The position numbers and the translations under genes were made by a program. A stretch of DNA of 64,000 nucleotides from CAZTGZ01 sp964613385 (GTDB lineage Bacteria; Bacteroidota; Bacteroidia; NS11-12g; UBA9320): positions 1 through 64,000 of the forward strand of contig CAZTGZ010000005.1 of the NCBI GenBank assembly GCA_964613385.1, in the 5' to 3' direction. The notes beneath the pieces were generated by a model. The model was not told where the DNA came from, ran no database searches, and saw nothing but the letters and a program-made list of their open reading frames with translations. Position 1 is the stretch's first letter; each line of letters begins with the position of its first letter. Below, one piece after another: positions 18,590 through 26,060 of this stretch.

Positions 18590-18917
18590 TTTCACTAATT
18601 TTAGAGATCCAGCTTTTAGAATGCATCTGATGCATGAGCAATTCCGTCTCTAATACCCGTAATTTCTCTTTTAAAATCATTGGAATTCCGGATTCTGCTG
18701 TTTTAATCATGTCTCCTTCTCCCAGCAAGAGCCATCTCTCATTTACCTGAGGTACCTTTTTTAATATTTTCTGCACGAAATCCACTCCAGCCTTGTTTCT
18801 CCCTTTGTATATATGGGTAATAATGGCAGGACTTATATCCAATAATTCTGCCCATTCTGATTTCTTGTACCCCATGCTATCCATAATCCGGACTAGCCGT
18901 TCATTTAATCTATCCAT
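18549..18917 (-). CDS. XRE-family helix-turn-helix regulator
   Basis: A 122-aa protein. Residues 1-65 form a Cro/C1-type HTH (RLVRIMDSMGYKKSEWAELL-DISPAIITHIYKGRNKAG). The C-terminal half is a predicted helix/coiled coil (LKEKLRVLETELLMHQM) suited to dimerisation. The segment NERWLLLGEGDM after the HTH is common in phage-repressor-like regulators of Bacteroidota. Three copies of a near-palindrome lie between 18918 and 18976, the first touching the start codon, so autorepression is likely. The gene is alone, with no toxin or phage genes nearby. Confidence 0.8.
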   Translation of the reverse strand: MDRLNERLVRIMDSMGYKKSEWAELLDISPAIITHIYKGRNKAGVDFVQKILKKVPQVNERWLLLGEGDMIKTAESGIPMILKEKLRVLETELLMHQMHSKSWISKISEINGILSSAGLPNE

Positions 18918-18979
18918 TTTACAAAAGTAAACCCAATTTTACAATTGTGAAGGATGTGGTTTTGAACAATTGTAAAATT
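18918..18979. promoter_or_regulatory. Three-site palindromic operator upstream of the XRE regulator
   Basis: Three near-palindromes share a TTTAC-N4-GTAAA layout: TTTACAAAAGTAAA (18918-18931), TTTACAATTGTGAA (18938-18951) and TGAACAATTGTAAA (18963-18976). Centres are 20 and 25 bp apart. The outer arms of sites 2 and 3 also form a perfect 14-bp inverted repeat (18935-18948 with 18966-18979). This is the layout expected for an autoregulated XRE dimer. The regulator assignment is inference. Confidence 0.6.
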
Positions 18980-19102
18980 TAGTCGTCTTAGGTGTTCGAA
19001 AATGTTTGAATCTTTACTTTATGTACTTACTATTGTGTGTTGTTTTTCAATTACTTACGAATACACAAACAATGCCGGTATAGAATTGAAAAATGAGAAT
19101 AT

Positions 19103-19133
19103 TTGGGAGCCCTATTTCAATGTTTTATATTTG
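19103..19133 (+). promoter_or_regulatory. Bacteroidota promoter (TTG-N20-TATATTTG) for the DUF6580 gene
   Basis: The TTG at 19103-19105 and the TATATTTG at 19126-19133 are spaced 20 nt apart, matching the full Bacteroidota consensus. It decides the start codon of the next gene in favour of ATG 19152. Confidence 0.6.
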
Positions 19134-19151
19134 CCTAAACGTTATAAAAAA

Positions 19152-19736
19152 ATGAAAAAGTCAGAATGGTTGATTTTGGTAGCCGGAATAGTCGTCGTAG
19201 GTTTGTTGAGGTTTGTAATCTCTGTTCCGAATTTTAGTCCGATTGGAGCTTTCGCCCTGACCAGTGGATTTTTTATTTCAAATAAATCCAGAGCTTACGT
19301 GCTTACACTCGGTGGAGTGCTTTTAAGTGATATCGTTTTGTCTTTGGTAAATCAAAGCAATATGGATTATATGTTCAGTATCAGTTTTGCATTGGTTTAC
19401 CTCGCCCATTTCATTACTATTACCCTGGGAGCGAATGCCTCTAAAAGAAATGAGAGAGGTACGATGCATTTGATAAAATTGAGCATCATTTCATCGACTA
19501 TTTTCTTTTTACTGACAAATTTTGGGGCTTGGATGTACGATCCAATTTATGAAAAAACATTTAACGGGTTGATTTCTAGTTACATAGCCGGTTTAAGCTT
19601 CTATAAAAACGATATTTTGGGCAACCCTGGTTTGAACCTGTTTGTATCCGGTATAATCTTCACTTATATGTTTACCTTTTTGTGGAGTTTTGTGAAGACG
19701 GAAATTAGAAATCCTTTTGCTGTTCAAAATTCGTAA
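19152..19736 (+). CDS. DUF6580-family membrane protein (ECF S-component-like)
   Basis: A 194-aa protein with about five membrane segments. The opening resembles DUF6580 proteins, where a Phe-Ser-Pro-Ile-Gly-Ala motif (NFSPIGAFALTSGFF) follows the first membrane helix; the later LLTNFGAWM...YIAGLSFYKNDILGN region also fits. The family is thought to be related to substrate-binding subunits of ECF vitamin transporters; the ligand is unknown. A frame extends to an ATG at 19002, but a complete promoter at 19103-19133 and the family N terminus favour the ATG at 19152. The 3' end overlaps the convergent DUF1015 gene by 13 nt. Confidence 0.75.
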   Translation: MKKSEWLILVAGIVVVGLLRFVISVPNFSPIGAFALTSGFFISNKSRAYVLTLGGVLLSDIVLSLVNQSNMDYMFSISFALVYLAHFITITLGANASKRNERGTMHLIKLSIISSTIFFLLTNFGAWMYDPIYEKTFNGLISSYIAGLSFYKNDILGNPGLNLFVSGIIFTYMFTFLWSFVKTEIRNPFAVQNS

Positions 19737-20929
19737 ATAACCATACCGGACCTTAGTTTTGGTTCGATATAAGTCGACTTAGGTGGCATCGTGAGGTGCA
19801 GATCGGATACCTGCTTTATCTCCCCTATCTCTGGTGCGTGCAAAGTGAAACCAATTTCATACATGCCATTATCGATTTTTTCACAAAACTCCTCTTTGTT
19901 TTCATCACATGGTTTATATGCCAGGCGATGGTCAGTTTTGGGATCTGCAATTTCAAATAATGGCTTAAGAATATTCTTCTCCAGCAAACTCACATCCAGG
20001 CTATCCGGAAGATCGAGTTGAAGAGATTGAAATTTGGGCACAAGTTTGTACCATGCTTTTCTGAAATACATGCCAAATTCACCTTTGTGCTCTGGATGAA
20101 ACACGCTGTCTTCAGTTGGAAAACATTTGTAATTGGGACCGATTTTATCCAAAATTTCGTCAATTCCTGAAATTTGGACCTGACCAACCCACCTAAAAAA
20201 AGGAGAAACTCTAATCTGAGTTTCATCGATCAGGCAGGCCAGGAATCGTTGATACTTTCCATTAGGATATATTGAATTCAGCCTGCTCACAGTGGCACTT
20301 CTGTGATGTCCGTCTGCGATATAAAAAGAGTTTTCCGTTTTAAGAATCCGTCTTATGGCAGAAACGTGATCTTCATCGGAGATTTTCCATATGCTATGAG
20401 TTCTTCCGTCCGGTGTTATGAATTCTGAATCCGGCCACTGCTTACTGATATTTACATAAATATCGCGTAGATTTTCATGATGAGAATGGGTCAATAAAAC
20501 ACCTTCACCTAAAACCCCGGTCGCTTCAAATAGCGACGACATCATTTTCTCCTTAACGATTTGTGTATTTTCATGACGTTTAATTTTATCATCGTCATAA
20601 TCAGCTATTGAGCAAAGCGCCAACAAACATGAAAATATTTCTATCCCTTGTCTTTGTGCGTACAAATACAGGCATTCTTCCTGGTCTCGAACCAGAATAT
20701 TCGAATTTTTCAATCCGTCCAGATATGCAGATGCAATGCGTAGTTGTTCATCCGGACTGGCCATTTCTTCTATCAGGGATGTTTTCGTAACACGATGATA
20801 GGTGTATGGGTTGTTTTTAATGAACAATTTCATCTCCTCTATCGATGAAAAATCGGTCGATTTCGCACTTACTTTTGATTCGAGACCAACTGCCGGCCTC
20901 AGACCTTGAAAAGGAAATATATCAGGCAT
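19724..20929 (-). CDS. DUF1015 family protein
   Basis: A 401-aa cytosolic protein. It opens with the DUF1015 signature (MPDIFPFQGLRP) and contains the FYIADGHHRSATVSRL motif, a conserved DGHHR that looks like a catalytic or metal site. Biochemical function is not established to my knowledge. It is the third gene of a serC-serA-DUF1015 operon and overlaps serA by 8 nt. This gene order is common in Bacteroidota and suggests a link to serine or one-carbon metabolism, as inference. Confidence 0.85.
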   Translation of the reverse strand: MPDIFPFQGLRPAVGLESKVSAKSTDFSSIEEMKLFIKNNPYTYHRVTKTSLIEEMASPDEQLRIASAYLDGLKNSNILVRDQEECLYLYAQRQGIEIFSCLLALCSIADYDDDKIKRHENTQIVKEKMMSSLFEATGVLGEGVLLTHSHHENLRDIYVNISKQWPDSEFITPDGRTHSIWKISDEDHVSAIRRILKTENSFYIADGHHRSATVSRLNSIYPNGKYQRFLACLIDETQIRVSPFFRWVGQVQISGIDEILDKIGPNYKCFPTEDSVFHPEHKGEFGMYFRKAWYKLVPKFQSLQLDLPDSLDVSLLEKNILKPLFEIADPKTDHRLAYKPCDENKEEFCEKIDNGMYEIGFTLHAPEIGEIKQVSDLHLTMPPKSTYIEPKLRSGMVIYEF

Positions 20930-21884
20930 GGGATGATTGGAAATGTTGGATAACCCTATTTGCCAGTTCCACGCCTACTCTCCACTGAGCTTCTGAGGTG
21001 GAAGCCCCAATATGAGGGGATAATGACACTTTTGGGTTTTTCAAAATATCCATAAATACAGGAGGTTCTTGTTCAAAAACATCCAAACCGGCAAACTTAA
21101 TCTTTCCGTTTTCCAATAATTTCAATAATGCTTTTTCATCAACCACTCCTCCTCTTGCACAATTGATTAATCCAGCACCTTCCTTCATGAGTTCAAGTTT
21201 GGAAGCAGACAATACCGGTTCATTTTTTCCAGGTAAATGTAATGTTACATAATCTGAATTTGCCAAAAGTTCATCCAAACCAATGGTTTCAATGTGAACT
21301 TTAATTTCTTGTGTTTGGTGAAATGGATGCATCGACAAAGAAACTTCCGTACTTCTTACAAAAGGGTCATGAGCCAAAACCTTCATACCGCATCCCAAAG
21401 CGATTCGCGCAACTTCCTGGCCAATTCTACCAAATCCTATAATGCCAATTGTTTTTCCAAATATTTCAGAGCCTGACGAACTTTCTTTCTTCAGTGCATT
21501 AAATTGTGTATCACCATATTCCGGCATAACCCGATTGGTTTTAGGGAGATTCCTGCACAACCCCAATAAATGCGCAAAAACCAATTCTGCCACGCTGGTG
21601 CTGGAAGCAGATGGTGTGTTATAAACGGCTATTCCCTTTTGGGCGGCATAATTCAAGTCAATATTGTCCATCCCGACCCCTGCTCTGCCAATCACTTTTA
21701 GTTGACCAGCGTCCATTACCTCTTTACTGACTTTGGTTGCACTTCTGACCAATAAAACATCAAAGTCAGAAATAATATTCAATATTTCTTCAGGGCTATA
21801 ATGCGTAGTATTTACTTCAAAACCTGCAGCCTCGAGCAAATCTCTTCCGGCAGCATCAATTCCATCGTTGGCTAAAATCTTCAT
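20922..21884 (-). CDS. serA: D-3-phosphoglycerate dehydrogenase (short form, no ACT domain)
   Basis: First step of serine synthesis: oxidises 3-phosphoglycerate with NAD to 3-phosphohydroxypyruvate. The product is 320 aa. The Rossmann motif GIIGFGRIGQEVAR is near residues 147-160, and the catalytic Arg (NCARGGVVDE), Glu (FEQEPP) and His (LSPHIGAST) are all present. There is no C-terminal ACT or ASB domain, so allosteric serine inhibition by the usual route is not expected. It sits 9 nt after serC and overlaps DUF1015. Confidence 0.93.
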   Translation of the reverse strand: MKILANDGIDAAGRDLLEAAGFEVNTTHYSPEEILNIISDFDVLLVRSATKVSKEVMDAGQLKVIGRAGVGMDNIDLNYAAQKGIAVYNTPSASSTSVAELVFAHLLGLCRNLPKTNRVMPEYGDTQFNALKKESSSGSEIFGKTIGIIGFGRIGQEVARIALGCGMKVLAHDPFVRSTEVSLSMHPFHQTQEIKVHIETIGLDELLANSDYVTLHLPGKNEPVLSASKLELMKEGAGLINCARGGVVDEKALLKLLENGKIKFAGLDVFEQEPPVFMDILKNPKVSLSPHIGASTSEAQWRVGVELANRVIQHFQSSHA

Positions 21885-21893
21885 GACTTGCTA

Positions 21894-22946
21894 TTAATTA
21901 AACGTTTGCATTACATTAACTAATGCCTCTACACTTTTAAGTTCAAGGGCATTGTACATACTGGCACGAAATCCCCCAACCGACCGATGTCCTTTTAATC
22001 CGCTGATTCCGGCCTCTTTACAAGCTGCCAGGAATGAATCTGTCAAAGATTCATCGTGTAGTTTAAAAGTAGCATTCATCCATGACCTATCTTCTGATTT
22101 AACCGTTCCATAAAACAATGGATTTCGATCAATCTCCGTGTAAAGACATTCAGCCTTGCTTTTGTTCACTGCTCCTATCGTTTCAAGTCCAGTTTTTTGT
22201 ATCCACAACAAGGTTTGCAAAGTTGCAAAAACCGAAAACACCGGAGGTGTGTTAAACATAGACTCCTTACTAATATGGACCTCATAGGACAACATTGATG
22301 GTATCTTTCGGCTAACTTTTCCCAAAATATCCTTCTTAATGGCAACTACAGTAGCACCTGCAGGCCCCAGGTTTTTCTGTGCTCCTGCATAAATGAGCTC
22401 AAATCTGTTTCCATCGAGTGGTCTCGAAAATATATCTGAACTCATGTCGCAAACAAGGTTGACCGGGCAATCCGGAAATTCGTGCATTTGAGTACCGTAA
22501 ATTGTGTTGTTGGATGTGCAATGAAAATAATCTGCATCATCAGGAATCACATAACCTTTGGGAATGTAGGTATATTGATCGTCTCTTGAGCTTCCTACAA
22601 CCTCAATTTGACCAAAAGGAGAAGCCTCCTTTATGGCATTGGAGGCCCAGGTTCCTGTATCTGTATAGGCAGCCTTCTTTTCCAATAAGTTCATGGCTAC
22701 CATTAAAAACTGCAGACTTGCACCACCTTGCAAATAAATCACTTCATATTCATCACCCAGGCCTAATAGTGTTTTGATCATAGATCTGGCTTCGTCCATA
22801 ACAGCCACAAACTCTTTGCCCCTGTGGCTCACTTCTAACAAAGACAGTCCGGTACCGGCAAAGTTCTTTAATGCTTCTATGGAAGCATCAATCGTTGACT
22901 TTGGCAATACTGCCGGACCTGCAGAAAAATTGTGTAATTCTGACAT
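21894..22946 (-). CDS. serC: Phosphoserine aminotransferase
   Basis: Second step of serine synthesis: PLP-dependent transamination of 3-phosphohydroxypyruvate with glutamate. The 350-aa protein opens HNFSAGPAVLPKS, has the GGASLQFLMVAMNLL phosphate-binding segment, the PLP lysine in YAGAQKNLGPAG, and the C-terminal GLKGHRSVGGFRASMYNA substrate-binding segment. It is the first gene of the serC-serA-DUF1015 operon, with a complete TTG-N20-TAGATTTG promoter about 15 nt before the ATG. Confidence 0.95.
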   Translation of the reverse strand: MSELHNFSAGPAVLPKSTIDASIEALKNFAGTGLSLLEVSHRGKEFVAVMDEARSMIKTLLGLGDEYEVIYLQGGASLQFLMVAMNLLEKKAAYTDTGTWASNAIKEASPFGQIEVVGSSRDDQYTYIPKGYVIPDDADYFHCTSNNTIYGTQMHEFPDCPVNLVCDMSSDIFSRPLDGNRFELIYAGAQKNLGPAGATVVAIKKDILGKVSRKIPSMLSYEVHISKESMFNTPPVFSVFATLQTLLWIQKTGLETIGAVNKSKAECLYTEIDRNPLFYGTVKSEDRSWMNATFKLHDESLTDSFLAACKEAGISGLKGHRSVGGFRASMYNALELKSVEALVNVMQTFN

Positions 22947-22960
22947 AATTTATTTTTTGG

Positions 22961-22991
22961 CAAATCTACCTAAACGCTCCTGAACCGACAA
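22961..22991 (-). promoter_or_regulatory. Bacteroidota promoter (TTG-N20-TAGATTTG) of the serC operon
   Basis: On the minus strand TTG (22991-22989) is followed after 20 nt by TAGATTTG (22968-22961). The serC ATG begins 15 nt after the box, so the leader must be very short. Confidence 0.6.
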
Positions 22992-23031
22992 AAGAAACAT
23001 CGATATACAAGCATATTTAGGCCAATTCAAA

Positions 23032-23039
23032 TACCTTTG
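23032..23039 (+). promoter_or_regulatory. -7 box (TACCTTTG) upstream of the YihY/BrkB gene
   Basis: A TAnnTTTG match ending 12 nt before the ATG at 23052. No TTG at the -33 position. Confidence 0.4.
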
Positions 23040-23051
23040 TGACGCGGTTTC

Positions 23052-23969
23052 ATGTTGATTGAACAATCCCTTAATAAATTAATCAATTGGCTTAAAAGAG
23101 TCACATTCCCCGGATCTCGCGGACAGTCAGTATTTTATGTCGGAAAATATTTCCTGCGTTCAATGTTCGATGCAGATTTGAATCTGAGGGCATCCAGCCT
23201 TGCCTTCAGCTTTTTTTTAGCTCTTTTTCCCGCGATCATTTTCTTGTTTACGACCATCGCTTACATACCCATTGACAGTTTGCATGATGACATTTTATCG
23301 TACTTTAAATATTTATTGCCGCACAACGCATATGAAACAATGAAATCTACGATAGCAGATATTTTAAAGAGACAAAGAGGTGATCTGCTTTCATTTGGTT
23401 TTATCGCAGCCATTTTTTTTGGCAGCAATGGATTTTTGAGCATGTTAAGCGCTTTTCAAAAATATACTCCAAGGTCATTCAGAAGATCCTGGTATATGCT
23501 TCGGCTCCGCTCCATTTTTTTGACCATACTGGTCGCCCTGATTCTCGTTGTGAGTATTTTACTCATCACTTATCTGAACATCACCTTGAATTGGCTCAAT
23601 GAGAACGATGTACTCAAAGGAACTTACTATGGTACTATAGTACAAGTCATAGAATATTTGTCCATATTCATTTTATTTTACTTGATAATCAGCTCTTTAT
23701 ATTACTTTGGATCTCAAAAAAATCATAGGTGGAGTTTTTTTTCTCCTGGAGGCAGCGTTGCCACTTTCTTAAGTGTGTTGACCACGTTCAGTTTTGCGTA
23801 CTATGTAAACTCTTTCAATTCATATAACAAGCTTTATGGTTCAATTGGAACACTTATCGCTTTGATGGTATTAATCTATTTTAATTGCATCGTGGTGCTC
23901 ATAGGATTTGAGTTAAATAGCAGCATCGACCTGGCTGAAGAAAAAGCTGCCATAAAAAAAGGTTTGTAG
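23052..23969 (+). CDS. YihY/BrkB-family inner-membrane protein
   Basis: A 305-aa protein with six hydrophobic segments and the family pattern LRASSLAFSFFLALFPAIIFLF near residues 45-65, then the GSNGFLSMLSAFQKYTP segment and a C-terminal LIALMVLIYFNCIVVLIGFELN. Once called 'RNase BN', the family is now regarded as a membrane protein of unknown transport or envelope role. The stop codon lies directly after the -33 TTG of the tRNA-Ser promoter. Confidence 0.85.
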   Translation: MLIEQSLNKLINWLKRVTFPGSRGQSVFYVGKYFLRSMFDADLNLRASSLAFSFFLALFPAIIFLFTTIAYIPIDSLHDDILSYFKYLLPHNAYETMKSTIADILKRQRGDLLSFGFIAAIFFGSNGFLSMLSAFQKYTPRSFRRSWYMLRLRSIFLTILVALILVVSILLITYLNITLNWLNENDVLKGTYYGTIVQVIEYLSIFILFYLIISSLYYFGSQKNHRWSFFSPGGSVATFLSVLTTFSFAYYVNSFNSYNKLYGSIGTLIALMVLIYFNCIVVLIGFELNSSIDLAEEKAAIKKGL

Positions 23970-23993
23970 AGTAATAACCATTTTCTATTTTTG
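23964..23993 (+). promoter_or_regulatory. Bacteroidota promoter (TTG-N19-TATTTTTG) of tRNA-Ser
   Basis: TTG at 23964-23966 and TATTTTTG at 23986-23993 with exactly 19 nt between them. The start region reads TTTGCACCC, as also seen at trxB. Confidence 0.65.
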
Positions 23994-24017
23994 CACCCTT
24001 ATTAAATGCGACCCTTT

Positions 24018-24102
24018 GGAGAGATGGCAGAGCGGTCGAATGCGGCGGTCTTGAAAACCGTTGACTGTAACAGGTCCGGGGGTTCGAATCCCTCTCTCTC
24101 CG
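24018..24102 (+). tRNA. tRNA-Ser (anticodon TGA)
   Basis: An 85-nt class II tRNA: acceptor GGAGAGA/TCTCTCC, discriminator G, anticodon stem GCGGT/ACCGT with loop CTTGAAA (anticodon TGA), a long variable arm, and T arm GGGGG/CCCTC around TTCGAAT. CCA is not encoded. Its 3' end is duplicated 3' of the gene as part of a tandem repeat. Confidence 0.96.
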
Positions 24103-24113
24103 CAAAACAAAAG

Positions 24114-24136
24114 AACCGGCGACAGCCGGTTTTTTT
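24114..24136 (+). terminator. Terminator of tRNA-Ser
   Basis: Perfect 7-bp stem AACCGGC/GCCGGTT (24114-24120 with 24125-24131), loop GACA, followed by seven T in all. It is repeated exactly at 24371-24393 in copy 2 of the tandem repeat. Confidence 0.85.
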
Positions 24137-24162
24137 ATGTCTAAACAGATAAACCAAGCTTG

Positions 24163-24262
24163 NNNNNNNNNNNNNNNNNNNNNNNNNNNNNNNNNNNNNN
24201 NNNNNNNNNNNNNNNNNNNNNNNNNNNNNNNNNNNNNNNNNNNNNNNNNNNNNNNNNNNNNN
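24163..24262. other. Assembly gap (100 N) inside the tandem repeat
   Basis: One hundred undefined bases. Copy 2 has just 10 nt (CTTGAGTTTA) at the matching place, so the gap is probably a repeat-caused assembly break with little missing sequence, unless further repeat units are collapsed. Confidence 0.95.
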
Positions 24263-24350
24263 GATGTGCAAGACATAAAAAACAGTTGCCGAAGGCACTG
24301 ATCTTTTGTTTTAAGCCTCTCCTATCCGGGATCATGAGCGAAGCGAACTA

Positions 24351-24511
24351 ATCCTCTCTCTCCGCAAAAGAACCGGCGACAGCCGGTTTTTTTATGTCTA
24401 AACAGATAAACCAAGCTTGCTTGAGTTTAGATGTGCAAGACATAAAAAACAGTTGCCGAAGGCACTGATCTTTTGTTTTAAGCCCCTCCAATCCGGGATC
24501 ATGAGCGAAGC
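24351..24511 (+). repeat. Tandem structured repeat, copy 2
   Basis: Starts with a copy of the tRNA-Ser 3' end (ATCCTCTCTCTCCGC, 24351-24365) and its terminator hairpin. It then contains nested inverted repeats: TTTTTTATGTCT (24388-24399) with AGACATAAAAAA (24438-24449), CTAAAC (24398-24403) with GTTTAG (24425-24430), and the mini-hairpin GCCGAAGGC. No open reading frame of note. Beyond 24511 there is no further copy; CTCCAATC/GATTGGAG forms one more inverted repeat before the response regulator gene. Confidence 0.75.
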
Positions 24512-24564
24512 CCGTTCAATTTCAAAATTTTCCTTGTTTAGCCCTCGATTGGAGCTATGAACCA

Positions 24565-24948
24565 TTAATGATCAGAATTCTGAACGAAATACTGTTGTTT
24601 CAAATATTCCATTCGTTCATTGCTCAATGGCTTGCTGATAAATTCCTTTACCTGAGGATAATCCTGGGATTTGTTTTGGTCAACAATACTGAGTGAAGAT
24701 GTCAATATAAATACGGGCAAGTCTAAAAAATCCTGACAGCGATCAAGAAACTCCCATCCATTTAATTCCGGCATGTTCAGATCGAGAAAAATACATTGTA
24801 TTTCTTCCATGTGCCTCCTCAAATAATCCAATGCCTGCAAAGGATCTGTATAGCTGATGATTTCATTGTTAACCCCATTGAATTGAATCAACCGCGAGGT
24901 CAGCATATTTTGAATAGAATCATCATCAACTAACAATATTATTCCCAT
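24565..24948 (-). CDS. Receiver-only response regulator
   Basis: A 127-aa stand-alone receiver domain (CheY/Spo0F-like). The acidic pocket Asp8-Asp9-Asp10, phospho-acceptor Asp56 in FLDLNMP, Thr83/Ser84 switch residues (ILTSS) and Lys106 (ISKPL) are all present, so it should be phosphorylated by a histidine kinase. No output domain follows. No kinase is adjacent; the nearest is at 28693. This single-domain type is abundant in Bacteroidota, where partners are often hybrid kinases encoded elsewhere. Confidence 0.92.
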   Translation of the reverse strand: MGIILLVDDDSIQNMLTSRLIQFNGVNNEIISYTDPLQALDYLRRHMEEIQCIFLDLNMPELNGWEFLDRCQDFLDLPVFILTSSLSIVDQNKSQDYPQVKEFISKPLSNERMEYLKQQYFVQNSDH

Positions 24949-25022
24949 ATTAATATAAATAGTAGTTTATTTTATTTTCTAGCGAAATTAACATAAATTT
25001 CTAACAAAATCTATTGTTAATT

Positions 25023-25967
25023 CTATTTATTTATTAGTGCCTCCATTATTTCCAGCGTCAAATCAATCGTGCATGCTTTTTTGTCCAATAATGGATTTAC
25101 CTCGGTTATCTCAAGTACATGCGTATCGCATTTGTCCAAAAGATGATGTAACAAATCAACTACATGATGTTTGAGAAATCCATTGGCTGCTTGCGTGCCG
25201 GTGCCACAAGAAATAGATGGATCCATTACATCTACATCAAAGGATATATACGTAGGTTTCGACTTTAACCATTGATTAAACGTTTGATTTGCGGATAGGT
25301 CGGTTATTGTTTTGAAATTTTCGGCCGTTAAATGTCTCAGATTTGATTTGGCAATCAGATCCCACTCTTCGGATTCCAAATCTCTTATGCCTATGAGCAA
25401 TAATTCTTCTGGTGTTAAAAATTTACCTTGAGATAACTCATTTTTTAGTGAATCCCATTGAGTTGAAGTAGCCGGATCCAATATAGAATCGGGCTTCCTG
25501 TTATCTATCCCCATCAGTGCGGCTAATGGCATACCATGCATATTTCCGCTCGGAGTGGTATATGGACTATGAAGGTCACCATGAGCATCGACCCAGATTA
25601 ATTGGCATTCTTCGTGATTAATCGAATTTCTGAAGCCGCTTACCCCTCCCATAGCACTGCTGTGATCTCCTGAAAGCAAAATCACAAAATGTCCTTTCTC
25701 CAGTTCCTTTTCTATTGTTACTGACAATAATCGATTAAAATCAAAAATATGTCCAATGCTTTTGGCTTTTGGAAATTCATCGTCTTTAAGGTTGAGCAAA
25801 ACGTCATAGGAACTGATCGAAATGGTCTTCATCCCCTTAAAGACACCATTTTTGTTCAAGTCTCTGATTCGAAGGGCTTTAGGACCTAAACTTGCGCCTC
25901 TTTTTCCTGCCCCAAGTTCCGATTGGGCTTCGATAATTACTATATTCTCCGGTCTAAATCTTCGCAT
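25023..25967 (-). CDS. rocF: Arginase (ureohydrolase family)
   Basis: A 314-aa Mn-dependent hydrolase that converts arginine to ornithine and urea. The three ureohydrolase signatures are present: GDHSSAMGG (first metal His), DAHGDLH (three metal ligands) and SFDVDVMDP (last two Asp ligands), plus ITEVNPLLD near the C terminus. The arginine-type segment SGNMHGMPLAAL after the second signature favours arginase over agmatinase or formimidoylglutamase, but specificity is not certain. It has no operon partner. Confidence 0.85.
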   Translation of the reverse strand: MRRFRPENIVIIEAQSELGAGKRGASLGPKALRIRDLNKNGVFKGMKTISISSYDVLLNLKDDEFPKAKSIGHIFDFNRLLSVTIEKELEKGHFVILLSGDHSSAMGGVSGFRNSINHEECQLIWVDAHGDLHSPYTTPSGNMHGMPLAALMGIDNRKPDSILDPATSTQWDSLKNELSQGKFLTPEELLLIGIRDLESEEWDLIAKSNLRHLTAENFKTITDLSANQTFNQWLKSKPTYISFDVDVMDPSISCGTGTQAANGFLKHHVVDLLHHLLDKCDTHVLEITEVNPLLDKKACTIDLTLEIMEALINK

Positions 25968-26060
25968 AATGATGCTGGAATGTTTTCGAAATTAAGGGAA
26001 GCATTTTGATTCATCAATTATTAATGCCTTTTATTGTTCAAAAGTCTGGAATAATAAAAA

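Larger units (their letters stand above)
24088..24350 (+). repeat. Tandem structured repeat, copy 1 (includes the tRNA-Ser 3' end; interrupted by 100 N)
   Basis: Begins in the T stem of tRNA-Ser, runs through the terminator hairpin and a segment containing AGACATAAAAAAC and GCCGAAGGC, and ends at GAGCGAAGC. Compared with copy 2 it has one extra CAAAA and two substitutions after the gap. The offset between copies is 257 nt before the N run and 167 nt after it, so the real missing sequence is probably 10 nt. Confidence 0.8.

Noticed and set aside
18549..18979. Prophage or toxin-antitoxin module at the XRE gene
   Set aside because: No integrase, structural, lysis or toxin gene nearby; the neighbours are ordinary chromosomal genes.
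19002..19151. Longer N terminus for the DUF6580 protein from ATG 19002
   Set aside because: A complete promoter lies inside it, and the family N terminus begins at ATG 19152.
23899..24335. Minus-strand frames through tRNA-Ser and the N run (for example with EREGFEPPDL)
   Set aside because: They translate the tRNA antisense and undefined bases; no start, no family beyond tRNA-derived false proteins.
24088..24511. CRISPR array or integrated island at tRNA-Ser
   Set aside because: Just two units without spacers, and no integrase or cargo genes follow; the next gene is an ordinary response regulator.
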